A stretch of DNA of 64,000 bases from Lactarius indigo (taxonomy: Eukaryota > Basidiomycota > Agaricomycetes > Russulales > Russulaceae). Position 1 is the first letter of the stretch, and every line of letters starts with the position of its first letter. The stretch is from NCBI GenBank assembly GCA_025766275.1, contig JAFKAC010000086.1, forward strand, positions 124,001 through 188,000, in the 5' to 3' direction. A program made the position numbers and the translations under genes. The notes under the pieces were generated by a model. That model did no database searches and was not told the DNA's origin. It was given only the letters and a program-made list of their open reading frames with translations. Below, in pieces: positions 34,085 through 43,923 of the stretch.

Positions 34085-34774
34085 TGTTATGGACCAGACT
34101 TGTTTTCAACTTTACTTTGATTTCTTACTTACACTTGCATTCACGGGAAAGTCTTTCCTTTCTTGGCTTTCCCTTTCTTGGACTTGCTGTGCACTAGGAG
34201 CCTTAAGATTCTCTCCTAGTGCAAAGTGAGACAATGAAACACTCATTGTCCTTATAAGTCTTTATTACTACTATACTTGGGCTAAATGCACCCTTTTATG
34301 GCAGGTGTCTCACTTGCCTTTTATATCCTTGTTTCTTCTCACACTTACTGCGGATAGCTGTGCACATCTTCTTCTTTTTCCTGTGCCTGCTGCGGATTGC
34401 TGTACTTTCTTCTCACACTTGCTGCGGATTGCTGTGTTACTTCTCACACTTGCTGTGGATTGCGCCATTTGTTTGTTCTGCACAAACAAACCTTTTTCTA
34501 TATAAGTTGTGGCCCTAAGTAGCTTGTATCCTTAGACTCAACTTCTTTACCATCACAGTATACATTGTTTTCCCATTCCCTTGGGGTAACTCTCTGCTGA
34601 ACTGTCAAACCTCTTGAACCCCCTGAACTCCACTCACATCTTGAGTATTGTGTCATACTCTGAGATCCTTGTTAACCACTTAAACCTTGCCACTACCGGC
34701 TGAACCCTTGCTCACTGACATGGAAAGACCAGACTTGCTCATGCCAAGCTGAATGTTCCTACTGTAACATTACA
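34085..34774 (+). repeat. Solo LTR 'H' in element C reverse transcriptase
   Basis: 690 bp, TGTTATGGACC to CATTACA, with target duplication CATTA (34080-34084, 34775-34779). CTATATAAG near 34498 gives plus orientation. Contains three tandem-like copies of a CTCACACTTGCTGCGGATTG-type unit (34334-34452). Confidence 0.8.
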
Positions 34775-35958
34775 CATTAGTACCAATTCACAGAAGATGG
34801 TATCTATCATAGTTTGAAAGGTACTGGGGGAGTTTGTCAGGCTGAAGAACATCACTCTTGGTTTGAACAGTCCCTGGTTGGTCTTGAACGCCGCCTTCCA
34901 TTCATCTCCTTCCTTGATGTGAACATTATTATATCCCTATCATATATCTAGTTTTGAATACAATTGTGTGTTTCAAATCCTATCGATGAGTTCCGGGATA
35001 AGGGGGAGCGGATAGTGGTTTTTTATAGTGATGTCATTAAGATGGCAATAGTCCTGCACCAGGCATAGTTTCCCATCCTTCTTTTTAATAAAGAAGAAGG
35101 GAGATGCATAGGGTGATTTTGATGGTTGGATATATTCCTTCCTGAGGTGTTTGGTGATGAACTCTGAGAGAATTTCAGTTTCTGGGACCATTAGGGGGTA
35201 TACCTTGCAGTCCATGGTTTTAGGGGCATCAGGGACGAGGTCAATAGTGTGATCCCAGGTTCTTGATCGGGGAAAGCATTGTGATGCTTCTTCGCTAAAC
35301 ACCTTTCGATGTCTCCAGTATTCCTTTGGGACCATTTCTTCAAAGGTTTTCAGGGTTTTTTTGGCCGCTTCTCACTGGGCTAATTCTGATGCTGTGGTGG
35401 TTTTTCATAGTCAGATGTGGGGGTCTCCTTCCCATTCCAATTGTTCCCAGGCTAATTTGTCGAGTTGATATGTCTCCAATGCCTTAATGGTAGATTCCAT
35501 AGGCATGGCTTCGTCCAACAAATTTAGGCTGGTGATAACAACTGGTTGAAATTCCTCATCAATAGTGGCATCTCACCAGTGGAATTTCAGTTCAAAGGCT
35601 GTGAACCAAGGGTATCCTAGGATCACTTCATCGTTTCCTAGGTCAGTGATGAGGAATCGGAGATTTTGGATCTTTTCTCTGGTTTGGACAGTTAGGTCTG
35701 TGAAGGATGTGATCTCCCCTCCTTGATTGTGGGTTCCATCTACGTTCCATATCTTGATGGATTGTTCCATGGGAAGGCAGGTAATCTTGAGTCATTTCAG
35801 AAGGTTCATACTTATAAAGTTGTCTGTTGCTCCAGAGTCTATAAGGATGTTTCGTTCGGCCGTCACATGTGCAGATTTGAAAAGGACTGGAATTCGCATG
35901 GATCAGAATCTGCTATTGTACATGCTAAGTTTAAGTGCTTTAGCCCAGGCTGCCAGGT

Positions 35959-37611
35959 TCAAGTGTTCAGAAGATCCTTTTTTTGCCCGAATAATTTATC
36001 CACCATGAGTTCACGGACTTCAGGACTTTGCACAAATAGGGCGGCAACTTGTGCCTCCACTTGTTCTTCATTGGAAAGAGGTTGTGAGGTGGTTATAGAG
36101 ATAGTGGCTGTGGTTGGGGTAGTGGTATCCACAACTTTTGTGGTTACTGCTGGTTTTTGAGGACAGAAGTGCAAGATATGTCCTTGTCCTCAGCATTGGA
36201 AGCATCTCCCTTCCTTTTGGAGTTGCTTATTTTCATCATCCATCATGGCTGTGTGGGCTCGAGTACAGCTGATGTCCATTGCATTTGGATCTCTTGTTTT
36301 ATTCAAAGTCAACAGCCATTGATCTTTGGAGGCTCCTCCCTGTTTGTCGTTTCTTCCTTTAGTGAGTTTGTCTTTAAGGAGGAGGTATTCTGCTTGTTGA
36401 AGGGTGACCACGGCCTTCCAGTCATCCCATGTTATCAGATGGTGGAATTTGATTGCATTTACAACTAACGTCCCTGGTAGTCCCTTCTGGAAGATTTCCA
36501 GGGTGGTAGCTTCATTTTTATTGTATCCCGCTTTATTTGCCAGGTTAGAAAATTTGGCAATATATGTGTTGATGTCTTCTTTGTCCATTCTGAGTGTTTG
36601 AAGGGCATGGCACGCTTTCTGTTGTTGGGTAGTATCAGTGTAGGCTTGAATGAAGCACATTTCTATTGTGTTCCATAGGTTTTCAGTGTTCCTTGCTACT
36701 CCTCCAGCTAGTTGATCTACTAACCATTGGATTTGTTCTTCTACCCAGTTGTCGACCAATGGTCCTCAGATATAGGACAGCAGGGTCATGGCTTGTGAAT
36801 AGGGGAGCATCAGCTGTTGAATGTGTGGGTTCATTCCTTGGTAAAGGGAAAAGGCGTTGAGGAATGCTCTACTGGTTTCTCAGTCTCTGGTGAATTCTGG
36901 AGGGGGATTTCCTCCAAGTCATCCATTTGGAAGTGGGGCTCTGCCTGCTGTGGCAGCAGTGCCTCCAATGCCACCTCCACCTCTAGGCATGCCACCTCCA
37001 CCTCCAGGTGCACTGCCTCCACCTCCAGGCACACCACTTCCAGGATTGCCTCCTGCGCCTCCTGAAGGGCCACTTCCACCTGTCGGCATACTTCCTCCCA
37101 GAGGATGTCCTCCACTACCTGAAGGATGTGCTGTTGCGGATGAGCTTGCAGTGGGCTGTCCTCCTGTGGTACTGGTGAGGGTGGTCAAGAGTTGTGTGGT
37201 GGACATGTCAGCATATGATGCAAAGTCAACCGGTCTGGTGATGGTAGGGGTGTGTGCTGGGTTATTTTCATCTTTGGAATTGGTATTGGGTTCTTTGACA
37301 TCAGAGTTGGTGTTGATTGCTTGGATATTTCCTTTTCCTGGTCCTAATCTGAGTGATTGTGGTACTGGTTTGATGGAATACCAGGATTGCTTCTGGTCAG
37401 AATAGGCAATATAGGCCCAGATGTGCTGGTCTTCAATATATTCGATGGGATTGTAGGAATTTTTGTCCAGGTCAAAGATGTAATATCCTTCATCATGTGG
37501 GGTATTTCTTCAAAGGGCTGTCCCTTTGATTGAGGATCAGAGGTCATCATGGGGGTGTTGTTCCAGGAACTCCTGGACAAACTTGGTTCAGCTTTGGCTG
37601 GTGAGAGCCAT
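35959..37611 (-). pseudogene. gag: Element C Gag
   Basis: One minus frame from ATG 37611 to 35959 with several stops, including TGA at 36190 inside the nucleocapsid knuckle CFQC-x-GQGHILHFC, where CGA is the likely ancestor. A Gly/Pro-rich segment (36919-37110) precedes a capsid-like region (FIQAYTDTTQQQKACHALQTL, IFQKGLPGTLVVNAI). It starts about 10 nt after the PBS. It would form the particle core. Confidence 0.85.
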
Positions 37612-37622
37612 GGTGTGCAAGG

Positions 37623-37633
37623 AGACTAGACTT
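37623..37633 (-). promoter_or_regulatory. Element C primer-binding site, complementary to its own RNA start
   Basis: AAGTCTAGTCT on the minus strand, two nucleotides from the 5' LTR. Its exact 11-nt complement AGACTAGACTT lies in the LTR at 37868-37878, 33 nt after TATTTAAA. No tRNA-like TGG start, so self-priming is favoured. Confidence 0.75.
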
Positions 37634-37635
37634 AA

Positions 37636-38223
37636 TGTAATGCCACTACAGGGGTGTTAGGTATGACCTGTACCAAGTCAGTCAATAAGTGGTAGTACAA
37701 GCTCACTGGCTTGACTTCAGTAGAATGATGCACAAGGATCACAAGGATGAAGTCACTTGGATCATAGAGGGGATGCTAAGGCTCAAAGACCTAGCTATAG
37801 ATGGGGATTGTGAGACAGGGAATGCACAAAGGCAACCTTTGTTAGATGAGTGTAGTTGTTACACAAGAAGTCTAGTCTACTGTACAAGCTAGGTGAGACT
37901 AGGTTTAAATAGCCAGCCATGTGTATGTACCATATCAACAGATGGCACCATCGTCTTAACTGGGAATAAAGGAGACATATAAGAGGAACAAAGGGAAGTC
38001 ATAGTGAGAACAAAGGTGAATCACACGGGCTTGTGTGTGAGTAGAAATGAGATGGAAACTACCACATGTCAAGCTTTATCAGTAAAAGGTTGTCAATAAG
38101 CAGGGCATGCGATAGGAACCGATAAAACGTAATGTCCATGTGATCGTACAGGGCTTGTATAGTATCAGGAATGGAATGATAAGTGCAGGAAAGAACAAGT
38201 CCAAGAGATAAGAAATTATAACA
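37636..38223 (-). repeat. Element C 5' LTR
   Basis: 588 bp, TGTAATGCC...TATAACA, uninterrupted. Flanked by ACAAG. Confidence 0.94.
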
Positions 38224-38228
38224 ACAAG

Positions 38229-39254
38229 GTTGCCATGGTCAGACCAGATTTCCATGATGTCATCCCATCCTTCCAGATAGTGACGGAAGGCATGAAGGGC
38301 ATGAATGATGGCAAGGAGTTCCTTGTCACAGATTTTGTAGTGATGTTCAGCAGGAAGGAGGGATTTTGATAGGAAGGCAACAGGGTGCCGATGTTGTAAG
38401 GCATCAGGTTGCTCAAGGATGGTGCCAGTGGCAAAGTCACTTGCATCTGTAATGAGTCAGAAGGGCTGGGAATGGTCAGGGAGGGCCAGGACAGGAGCTT
38501 CTGTGAAGCATTGGATCAAGGTGTGGAAGGCATGTTCTGTTGCTGTATTCCAAGAGAAGGGGACATCCTTCTTGGTTAGGTCAAACAGGGGGTGGGCAAT
38601 GGTGGAATAGTCCTTGATGAACCATTGGTAGAAGTTGCAGAAGCCTAGGAAGGCTTGCACCTATTTAACCATGTGTGGAGTGGGCCATTGGGTAATACCT
38701 GTGACCTTTGCAGGGTCCATAGAAACTTGACCATCAGAAATGACAATGCCAAGGTATTCAACTGAGGTTTGTGCAAAGGTGAATTTCTCTGGTTTTAGGT
38801 AGAGGACATGGCATTCCAGTTGTTGAAGCACATTGTGCATCAATGCTGTAAGAGAGGAGATATCTTTTGTAAAGATCAGGATGTCATAAAGGTAGACCAC
38901 TACATGTCCACCATCAATTAAGGATTCAAAGATCTGGTTCATGAATGTTTGGAAGGTCACAGGGGAATTGCAGAGGCCAAATGTCATTACAGTGGGTTCA
39001 AAAAGGCCTAAGGATGTTTTGAATGCTGCCTTGTGTTCATCACCTTCATAGATACAGATATTGTTATATCCCCAATGAATATCTAGTTTGGTAAAGTAGC
39101 ATGCACCATGGAGTTTGTCAATAAGCTCAGGGATGAGGGGGAGGGGGGCTGCATTTTTGATGGTTATATTGTTAAGGGCATGGTAGTCTTGTACAGGTCA
39201 GAGTTTACCATCCTTTTTATCAACAAAGAAGAAGGGAGAGGCCATAGGGGATTC
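38229..39254 (-). pseudogene. Gypsy-B reverse transcriptase fragment
   Basis: Minus strand, continuing Gypsy-B after element C. MTFGLCNSPVTFQTFMNQIF, then VVVYLYDILIF in which the YLDD active site is YLYD (Asp to Tyr), then SVEYLGIVISDGQVSMDPAKV and the RT-RNase H linker. Inactivated both by the active-site change and by loss of everything upstream of the KDGKL motif. Confidence 0.85.
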
Positions 39255-39911
39255 TGGGCACAGAACATACAAGAGAAGGCATGGTCTCATGCCTGTTTGA
39301 ATTGGTCTAACCACAAGGAGACTTGTGGGATAGGAGAGGGCCTTTTGATCCAATCAGCATGGGGGTTGAATCCTGATAAGAGGAAGAAAGGGGACTCCTG
39401 TTTGGTTTCATTGGGCCAATTGTTATGTGTGAATTCCACCATTGGCAGATAACAGACCCAGTCATCCTGCCGCTCATTTACCCAGAATTGGAGATATTGT
39501 TCTAGCCATTGATTGGTTTGTTCTGATTGGCCATCCATGTGCAGGTGATACACTGTCGAGATGTTTTGACTGATTCCAAGGATCTTGCATAGGTGACATA
39601 CAGAGCAGCCATTCCTTCAGCAGTAATCTCTTCATTTCAGGGGATGAAAACTGCTGCTTTAGTACAGTTGTGATCAGTGATGGTGAGAATGGAATCATAT
39701 CCTTGTGAGATGGGGAGTTTTGTGATGATGTCCACTGCTATTGTCTCAAATGGCAGGACCTCTGGTTTGGGAAATATGGGCTGTAGCAGTGCTTTGATGG
39801 GACAGTGGTTGAGTTTGTGTTGTTGGCATTCAGCACAACCTTTGATGTAATTGGTGATGTCATTCTTCATTTGTGGCCACCAATAGTGACACTCCATAAG
39901 TTGGATGTACA
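39255..39911 (-). pseudogene. Element E integrase
   Basis: Minus strand. Half of the H2C2 finger (CAECQQHK), core VDIITKLPISQGYDSILTI, DHNCTKAAVFIP followed by a stop, then MDGQSEQTNQWLEQYLQFW and FTHNNWPNE. The C-terminal domain and chromodomain are missing. Confidence 0.85.
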
Positions 39912-40700
39912 TGTTATGGCTATCCCCTCACAACCTCAGCAAACGGCGATATGAAGGGTGCAATTGTGTGGAAGGAAGAAGATGAAAAGCAAAAGGCTGA
40001 GATAAGCCATAAAACATGAGCTAAGTGTCCCAGCCTGCATTATCACTGGACCTCCTGTGATAATCCGCAGATGTGTAGGTTTCACCAGCCCAGATAAGAA
40101 GATCAAGATGCCCATTACATGACCCTGGCATGTGTCCTGGCTAGAATGCACCGGAAGAGTCCAGATGAGCTTGTGCCTGGCTGACTGATGTTTGGTACCT
40201 GATGACTGATACTGGCTGCGAATTACTCATAGACAACTACACTGTTACAATAAGGATGACTGATGTTCTGTTCTGATTGGTTGACCAACTGTATGCTGAC
40301 TGATGATTACACATCCCCAATGACACTCTTACTGTATGATTACTCACCCTAGGATCATTGTATTAGGGTTTCTGAATCCAAACCTTATGGCTAGTGAGTA
40401 TAAGTAGGGTAGCTTGTATCCCCTACTCACTAGCTTGAGATATTGTGACAATCACACCAGCTGTCTGCTGAAGTGCCTATCCTCTATCTTTTGAGTCTGC
40501 TGCCTTCCCCTCCCTTCCTCTCTATTATCTGCCATTCTCTGCCTCTCAGTGCTCTTGCCTGATAGAGTGCTGCTAATACCTTTGTCAACTAGGGGACGCC
40601 TTGGCTGTATTTGCCCCTCCTGTAAGTTGGCTGGCAATTTGGGGCATTGTGTTCCCACAGAATGTTTAAGTCAGACACTACGCCCGTGTGAAGCATAACA
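39912..40700 (+). repeat. Solo LTR 'F' in element E integrase
   Basis: 789 bp, TGTTATGGC to GCATAACA, between integrase residues GHPGIK and YIQLMECHYWW. Target duplication TACA (39908-39911, 40701-40704; a 5-bp TACAT reading is also possible). TATAAG near 40400 suggests plus orientation. Otherwise featureless. Confidence 0.78.
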
Positions 40701-41865
40701 TACATTTAATACCTGGATGACCATAAACAGGGGAATCATGATGCACCACAATGATAGTGTGCTTGTCATGGATCTCTCCAGTGATGATGCAACACCCATC
40801 TTTGTACCATGTTCCTGCGATGTCTTTGAGTCAGTGCACATCAATCCAGGGTTGTAACTTAGCTCTGTCCTGGGCATAAATCAGATTTGCAGGGGTCATA
40901 TCAGTGGGTAATATCTCTGGCCTCCAGTTGGGATGGTGTGGCTCACCATCAATGGTAGTTGTGTGGACAAATACATGATCTTGAAGGACAGTAATTCCTT
41001 CATTATCATTTTCCCCCTGGTCATAGTCTGGTCATCTTGAGAGAGCATTGGCATGTCCATTGGATGCTCCTTTGATATGGTAAATTGCAAAGTGGTATTC
41101 TGAGAGTTTGAGTACTTCCCTAGCAATGTGTCAACTGATCTTCTGTGGTGACTTTCAATATTGTAGGTTAAGGTGATTGGAGAAGACTTTGATTTTGTGG
41201 GGAGAGCCCACTAATAAGGGTCTGCAGTGTTGGAATGCTTTGATGATGGCAAGGAGTTCAAGATTGTAGATGTCATAATTTCATTCAGCTTTATTGAGCA
41301 TAGAAGAGTAATAACTGATGGGATGTTACTTGCCATCTTCTTTATGCTGCAACAGTACTGCACACATTGCAAAGCCTGATGTGTCAACTTCTAGTTTGAA
41401 TTGCTGGGTAAGATTGGGGTGTGTGAGCGCTGGTTCACTGATGACTAGGGTCTCAAGGTCTTGGAACACCTTCTCTTCTTCTGTTCCCCAGTGCCATTTG
41501 ACATCCTTGTGTGTGAGTTTGTTGAGGGGGTGTGTGCTTTGGTGGCAAAACCATGGATAAAAGGTTGATAAAAGTTGCAGAAGCCAAGAAAAGAGCAGAT
41601 GTCCTTTACTTTAGTTGGCATTGGCCAGTCCTTGATACTGGAAATTTTGACAGGGTCCATGCATATCACCCCCTTTCAAGGATTACCCCCAGGTAATCCA
41701 TGTGCAAAGAGTGGAAGAGACATTTTTCCAATTTGTAGTATAGGTTGTGTTTGGTGGAGATGTGGAGTATGTCCTTGACTGCTTCAATGTGGTCTTGTAG
41801 TGAATACTTAAGTCCTGTAGTGATGCCAATGTCGTCCATGTATACCTGTATGGCCATACCACATG
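40701..41865 (-). pseudogene. Element E RT C-terminal half and RNase H
   Basis: Minus strand. Active site VYMDDIGITTGLK is intact, then [28 protein letters not shown] and a decayed RNase H and linker (HDSPVYGHPGIK near 40740). Upstream RT continues at 49838 after element D. Confidence 0.85.
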
Positions 41866-42446
41866 TGTTATGCCCTAGCAGGGGCATGGGTTCTGAAGGT
41901 TCTGAGTCACACAAATACCAAGCAAAGATGTCTGTTGTCTTATTGCTATGAAGTACAAGTGGTAGGGGTGTGGCACAGTGTGCAGCACTACTCTGTAATA
42001 TAGAGCTCCTTGCTCAAAGTGTATAACACTTCTCTACACTTGATCTTGCTAGTGCACAGAGTCTAACAGGTGTGATGTGTTGATATAGTTCAGCTGCAAA
42101 GGCTTTGAGGTGTCCTGGTTAAGGACAGAGGTAGGGGATGCACAAGAAGAGGGGATAGAGCAAAGTCACACCAAAGTATGAAGGCAAGGTTGCTAGATTG
42201 CAAATGAAGCCAAGTCTGGCTTCCTATGGTCTATGGTACAAGTTTATATAGGGTGAGGTTCCAAACAACATGAACACAGGCCCACATAGTAGCAAAGAGA
42301 CTAGATGGGTCAAGGGGATACTCAGATCAAGGGAAACAGTACCACTAGTGATAGTAGCTCCTTTGGTAACAAGGTATGGACCAAAAAGGGGAAAGAACAT
42401 GTTGAGAACATACTGTAACTGAGGTCCAAAGCATCAGATCATAACA
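41866..42446 (-). repeat. Element D 3' LTR
   Basis: 581 bp, TGTTATGCCC...ATCATAACA, flanked outside by ACATG. Confidence 0.95.
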
Positions 42447-42459
42447 TGAGCCCCTCTCT
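42447..42459 (-). promoter_or_regulatory. Element D polypurine tract
   Basis: AGAGAGGGGCTCA on the minus strand beside the 3' LTR. Confidence 0.75.
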
Positions 42460-42472
42460 AAGTCAACTCTCC

Positions 42473-43890
42473 CTAGAGTGCTTCAAAGTCCATCAGGTTG
42501 TAGACATCATTGTCTACATTGTTAGAGGGGGTGCTTTCACAAGGGAGGGGGCAGTGGTGTTGGCAAAGGAAATTGAAGGGACCATGGGCCCCACACTTGC
42601 AACAGTTTTAATATTTGGGGCACTTGATCTCTTCATGGCTGTTGTTAGTGAAACACTTGCCACACCACTGAGTGTGTTCTTCTGGGGCTGGCCAAAGGCA
42701 CTGATAGGGGAAGTGGTCAGTGCTAGAACACCTCCAGCAGTACTTCTGTTTTTGAGGACAAGCAAAGGATAGGTGGTCTTCAGACTGGCACCTGTAACAA
42801 AGTTGGATGGTGCCACCCTCCTTCCTGTTGGCTCTGCACTTGCATCTTCTCTTCCTTTCTGCAGAGGGGCCAGGTCCTTCTGGTTTGTCATGGAGCTCAG
42901 GCATAGAGTGGTAGTGAGGCAGAGCAGGAGCAGGGATAGGGTGGACTCCAAAGGGGTGAGTTTCTTCTTCAAGAGGAGGGGGGTGTAGGGTGAGCCACCA
43001 ATCTGCAATCCTCATGTAAGCCTTGTGTTCTTGCAGCCTCCTTTAGGCACTGGTCAGTTGCATGTCCATATTGAGAAGGTGCCTTTTGAGGGGCTCCATC
43101 GTCTTGTACAGGCCTTTGATCTCCTTTTGGAGGGCCTTCTGGTTTCACAGGAGCCAACAAGTCCTGAAGACTTCTGCTGTGAGGTGGTCATCTCCCATGT
43201 CTTCTAAGACTTTGTTGACTTGGCTAGTCATAGGGGAAGCTTCATTGAAGTTCTGCATCTGGGCTGGGGTGATGAGGGGAGCTGGGTTGTGGGGGTCATT
43301 GTCTTTGGGAAGGAGGAAGAGGGAGAGGCCATAGTGAGGGAGATTTTGCCCATGGTGCCAATGACCTCTTCTTTGTTTTTGCTGATCTTGATCCACTTAG
43401 CATCCTTTTGGATGTACAAGGTTGGGTCAGCATCATCAGGGATAAGGAAGTGGACATAGCAACTACTCCAAGGGTCATTCAAGAAGAAAGGGTAGCCAGG
43501 GTTGTTGTCCTCTTCAGCAGTGATGTGCATCCTTTCATAGTTGATAGGGAGCGCATCCATGATTGGGTTGTTGACTATTTCACTGAGGCAAGCTATGGTT
43601 ACTCTGGGGTCAGGAGGAGAGGTGATAGATCAGTGTATCTCAGGAGTGGGGGGAGCTGTGTGTCCAGGAGGGGGAACACAAAGAGTTATTCCTCCTCCTT
43701 CTGTTTCTATGATGCTGGGCACAGTAGGGTTGATAGGTTGTGGTTTGTGGAGGACTGGGGGTAGGGAAGGGGGCTGTACTGGGAAGGGAGAGTACCCAGA
43801 GGAGGGTGTGACAGAGGGTGTTTCATCAAAGGAGCCTCTTTTCATGGCATGAGCAACGAGGTGTTCTACAGAGGAGGAGCAAGAGGGCAT
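42473..43890 (-). pseudogene. Element D ORF3: zinc-knuckle protein after integrase
   Basis: Follows the chromodomain by about 30 nt. N-terminus from 43890 is Pro-rich. A middle domain has VHFLIPDDADPTLYI and EVIGTMGK, then, one frameshift later, APLITPAQMQNFNEAS, matching the middle of element C ORF3. A helical Lys/Glu-rich stretch leads to a basic patch (KRRCKCRANRK) and knuckles CYRCQSEDHLSFAC, CWRCSSTDHFPYQC, CGKCFTNNSHEEIKC and a fourth Cys/His module, ending YNLMDFEAL at 42473. Stops at 43145 and in the last module. No membrane segment, so not an envelope protein by sequence. Function unknown; nucleic-acid binding is inferred from the knuckles. Confidence 0.75.
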
Positions 43891-43923
43891 GGTTGAGAGG
43901 CTAGTGGGGAGGGTGGTTACTGT

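Larger units (their letters stand above)
29800..35930 (-). pseudogene. pol: Element C pol
   Basis: Decayed minus-strand Pol, split by LTRs at 30353, 31723, 32489 and 34085. When these are removed the pieces align. Protease LIDSGATDNF (about 35850) with a TGA a few codons later. RT from 35335 downward, whose active site reads YMDN (VIVYMDNILITT) instead of YMDD. RNase H remains (33046-33700). Integrase H2C2 (HPGITNTLKL, CTTCQS), core MDFIVKLP and NGQSEHTNEW with the second catalytic Asp now Asn (ISNWDPRS). Integrase C-terminus GPFKITRVLSDVSYKLELP and chromodomain FLVKWKGFPTSDN near 29950. Inactive. Confidence 0.88.
25769..38223 (-). mobile_element. Chromovirus C, full-length, heavily nested
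   Basis: Minus-strand Ty3/Gypsy with two LTRs of about 588 bp and target duplication ACAAG (25764-25768, 38224-38228) in Gypsy-B. Order: 5' LTR, PBS, gag, pol with chromodomain, ORF3 with zinc knuckles, polypurine tract, 3' LTR. Seven solo LTRs sit inside it: three Copia-1 in its 3' LTR, two Copia-1 in pol, and two from other families. LTR differences are mostly CA versus TG, the trace of CpG sites lost independently. Confidence 0.95.
1423..39254 (-). mobile_element. Gypsy-B, decayed chromovirus split by many insertions
   Basis: Chromodomain Ty3/Gypsy element on the minus strand. Own pieces: 3' LTR (1423-1496 and 2108-2662), polypurine tract AAAAAGGGGATAC (2663-2675), integrase C-terminus and chromodomain (2663-3286), integrase core (6769-6968, 7531-7766), H2C2 and RNase H (25090-25768) and RT (38229-39254). 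The pieces rejoin when the nested elements and their target duplications are removed. The 5' part (protease, gag, 5' LTR) is missing beyond 39254, where the sequence changes to element E. The protein resembles Gypsy-A but has stops, frameshifts and an RT active-site change. Confidence 0.85.

Noticed and set aside
28267..43890. A conserved programmed frameshift in ORF3, because both C and D change frame before the knuckles
   Set aside because: The change occurs at different places (near GTMG in D, after the helical stretch in C), so independent indels are more likely.
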